This document shows positions 62,497-64,000 of a stretch of DNA of 64,000 nt, in pieces; positions within the stretch are counted from its first letter, which is position 1, and each line of letters begins with the position of its first letter. The stretch covers positions 62,001-126,000 of the forward strand of contig CACXFB010000022.1 in the NCBI GenBank assembly GCA_902766825.1. The letters are read 5' to 3'. The DNA comes from an uncultured Lachnospiraceae bacterium (GTDB taxonomy: Bacteria; Bacillota; Clostridia; Lachnospirales; Lachnospiraceae). The notes under the pieces were generated by a model. The model ran no database searches. It was not told the DNA's origin and was given only the letters and a program-made list of their open reading frames with translations. Position numbers and translations under genes: made by a program.

Positions 62497-62527
62497 GATT
62501 CAGGTTTTTGCCTGAATCTTTTTTTGT
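62497..62527 (+). terminator. Rho-independent terminator after tRNA-Met
   Basis: GATTCAGG / CCTGAATC is a perfect 8-bp stem with a 6-base loop, followed by a run of nine T residues. Confidence 0.92.
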
Positions 62528-62550
62528 TTATACAACGAGCCAAATCTTTT

Positions 62551-62583
62551 TTGACAAAATAATTGTTCTTGTGGTGTTATAAT
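62551..62583 (+). promoter_or_regulatory. Putative Spo0A-dependent promoter of spoIIE
   Basis: A perfect TTGACA (62551-62556) and a perfect TATAAT (62578-62583) are separated by 21 bases rather than 17. The spoIIE promoter of Bacillus subtilis has the same unusual 21-base spacing and needs Spo0A. TTTGACA here is one mismatch from the inverted 0A box TTCGACA. Confidence 0.6.
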
Positions 62584-62615
62584 CTTTCATTACTAATCTA
62601 GGGGAGGATTTAGCA

Positions 62616-64000
62616 GTGAAAAAGACAGATATGAGGAAACTGTTGTTGATTATGTTGTTGTTTATATGTGGACAGGCATACTTTGGAGGATTTAACGTTG
62701 TCACACCGGCAGTGTTTGCAAATCTCATAAGTTGCGGCTGTAATACAATGTATTTAGTTTTTGCAGCTGTAAGCGGATGTGTGGCGGGATGGTTTTATGA
62801 TGGCGATGTGTCAGTGATGAGTCTTTTTTGTTCGGTAATGCCCGTTTTTATTACTGCATTGATTATTAATTCCGGACGCATAAAGGTAAAAGCTGCAGGG
62901 AGAACGACAGTGATATCCTACATATGCTGTGCGGTTACATTCTGGAGTGCCTATACAGTTATGTATGGTTTTAATCTGATGGGATTTGCCTATGCGGTGC
63001 TTTTGATTGCAATGTGTGTACTTCTGGAAAATGGGATACATAGAATTATGTATGGAGGAATAATTAGCTCGACAAAAGAAGAAGTAATAAGCTTTATTGT
63101 GCTTGCCTGTATCGGGCTAAAATGTATACCCCCCGTATATAACAGATATTTTTCAATCAAACTGACAATAATAATGTTTATTGTCCTGTGGCTGTCTTAC
63201 AACTATTCATTCGGATACACGGCACTGGTGGCAGTATGCCTGTTTGCAACACAATCGGGTAATCTTAGGTATTTCTTTGTGTATTCAACTGTTGCGGTTG
63301 CTGCCTGTATGACGGCAATGACTGTTAATGAGCTTGGAAAGACCGTCTGCGCCGTTATTTTTGTGTTTGTGACAGGAATATTTCATATGATACTGAAAAT
63401 GAATATTCAGTACATAGGTGTGGCAGATATACATGTGCCGGCAGCTGCAGCCTCAGCCGCCATTTTGCTTATTTTTCTGCCTGTTAAGAAAAAGGGAATA
63501 CGAGAATATAATGAACTTGAAAATGATTTTGTGAATTATCAGTATCGCCTTGGAATCAAGAAGATGCTTGGAAACCTCTCTCATGAACTTATGTCGTTGG
63601 CATCTAAGATGCAAAAAGGATGTGATCTTATTAAAGCTGATGAGGAGGATGTGGGCACAAAAATGCTTGAAGGGGTGGCTGTGACCGTGTGCAATGCCTG
63701 TGATAAAAGACAGGTATGCTGGCAGAATAATTACGACAAAACAGTTGATGGCATAGAGCAGGTTATAGAAAATGTATATTACAACAAGAATGCGTATGAT
63801 GTGATGAACTGTATGGACGAATGCATCAACACAACAGGGATTGTTCAAAGCGCCGTTGAGGGTGCGCTGAATTTTAAAAATAATATAAGAGTGACCAACA
63901 ACCTTCTTAAGATGAGGGAAGCTATGGGAATACAGATGCAGGAGGTTGCGGGAATTATAAATGATTATGTTGCAGGTCTTGATAATCCGGTAAAGATTTC
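62616..64000 (+). CDS. spoIIE: Stage II sporulation protein E, N-terminal part
   Basis: The frame opens at a GTG (62616) placed 8 bases after GGGGAGG and runs off the right edge after 461 codons. The first about 290 residues are a polytopic membrane region with about ten helices. A cytoplasmic region follows that includes LGIKKMLGNLSHELMSLASK, VCNACDKRQVCW and ENVYYNKNAYDVMNCMDECI, matching the central domain of SpoIIE. The C-terminal PP2C phosphatase domain, which activates sigma-F by dephosphorylating SpoIIAA, lies outside the window. Position after divIC and tRNA-Met is the Bacillus order. Its promoter spacing suggests Spo0A control. Confidence 0.92.
   Translation, partial: MKKTDMRKLLLIMLLFICGQAYFGGFNVVTPAVFANLISCGCNTMYLVFAAVSGCVAGWFYDGDVSVMSLFCSVMPVFITALIINSGRIKVKAAGRTTVISYICCAVTFWSAYTVMYGFNLMGFAYAVLLIAMCVLLENGIHRIMYGGIISSTKEEVISFIVLACIGLKCIPPVYNRYFSIKLTIIMFIVLWLSYNYSFGYTALVAVCLFATQSGNLRYFFVYSTVAVAACMTAMTVNELGKTVCAVIFVFVTGIFHMILKMNIQYIGVADIHVPAAAASAAILLIFLPVKKKGIREYNELENDFVNYQYRLGIKKMLGNLSHELMSLASKMQKGCDLIKADEEDVGTKMLEGVAVTVCNACDKRQVCWQNNYDKTVDGIEQVIENVYYNKNAYDVMNCMDECINTTGIVQSAVEGALNFKNNIRVTNNLLKMREAMGIQMQEVAGIINDYVAGLDNPVKI

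Overview
The window looks like chromosome of a low-GC, spore-forming, anaerobic Firmicute, most likely a Lachnospiraceae-type gut Clostridium. This is inferred from protein style and gene order and was not tested by a search. Evidence is the spoVT-hup-rqcP-yabP-yabQ-divIC-tRNA-spoIIE sporulation block, a Gram-positive Tad pilus locus without a secretin, indolepyruvate:ferredoxin oxidoreductase, and AT-rich sequence with AGGAGG-type ribosome binding sites.

Layout. 1-2.1 kb: end of a thiamine operon (thiG, thiH, thiE). 2.2-7.0 kb: a two-component cluster with one OmpR-type regulator, one intact histidine kinase, a kinase-like protein whose phosphoacceptor His is replaced by Lys, and a paralogous sensor that lost its kinase half at a repeat. 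7.0-12.9 kb: truA, then a decaying accessory stretch: an AAA15/RloA-like ATPase with a broken RloB partner, a broken Rpn-type nuclease gene, a tiny XRE regulator, a lipoprotein and a 1-kb non-coding zone of long direct and inverted repeats. 13.1-35.9 kb: one tightly packed 22.7-kb unit that starts with a PP2C phosphatase and a membrane Ser/Thr kinase, continues with a 2473-residue Ig-like repeat surface protein and a complete Tad export machine (TadZ, TadA, TadB, TadC, Flp pilin, prepilin peptidase, TadE/TadG-like proteins), and ends with an FHA protein. 36.0-39.1 kb: an ABC exporter whose ATPase gene is frameshifted. 39.3-47.6 kb: L,D-transpeptidase, iorAB with an aryl-CoA ligase and an ACT protein, tcdA, an ion permease and a HAD protein. 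47.6-51.2 kb, minus strand: a PurF-like protein lacking the catalytic Cys and an HD-GYP gene split by an in-frame amber codon. 51.4-59.7 kb: lrgAB, a phosphoglycolate-phosphatase-like gene, an ABC-2 exporter, an acyl-CoA ligase, an amidohydrolase and a PAP2 phosphatase. 59.9-64.0 kb: the sporulation/cell-division block, running off the right edge inside spoIIE.

The most interesting unit is the Tad locus. Phosphatase, kinase, a membrane protein carrying three TTVL motifs and an FHA protein carrying two more TTVL motifs are co-transcribed with the pilus and the giant surface protein. This suggests pilus or adhesin output controlled by reversible Thr phosphorylation read by the FHA domain. A second theme is a family of short hairpins with an invariant GAACCGTCCCC loop and changing stems. 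They lie at gene 3' ends, inside thiE, and exactly where the sensor paralogue is truncated. At least four further genes carry disabling lesions, so this segment shows active gene decay.
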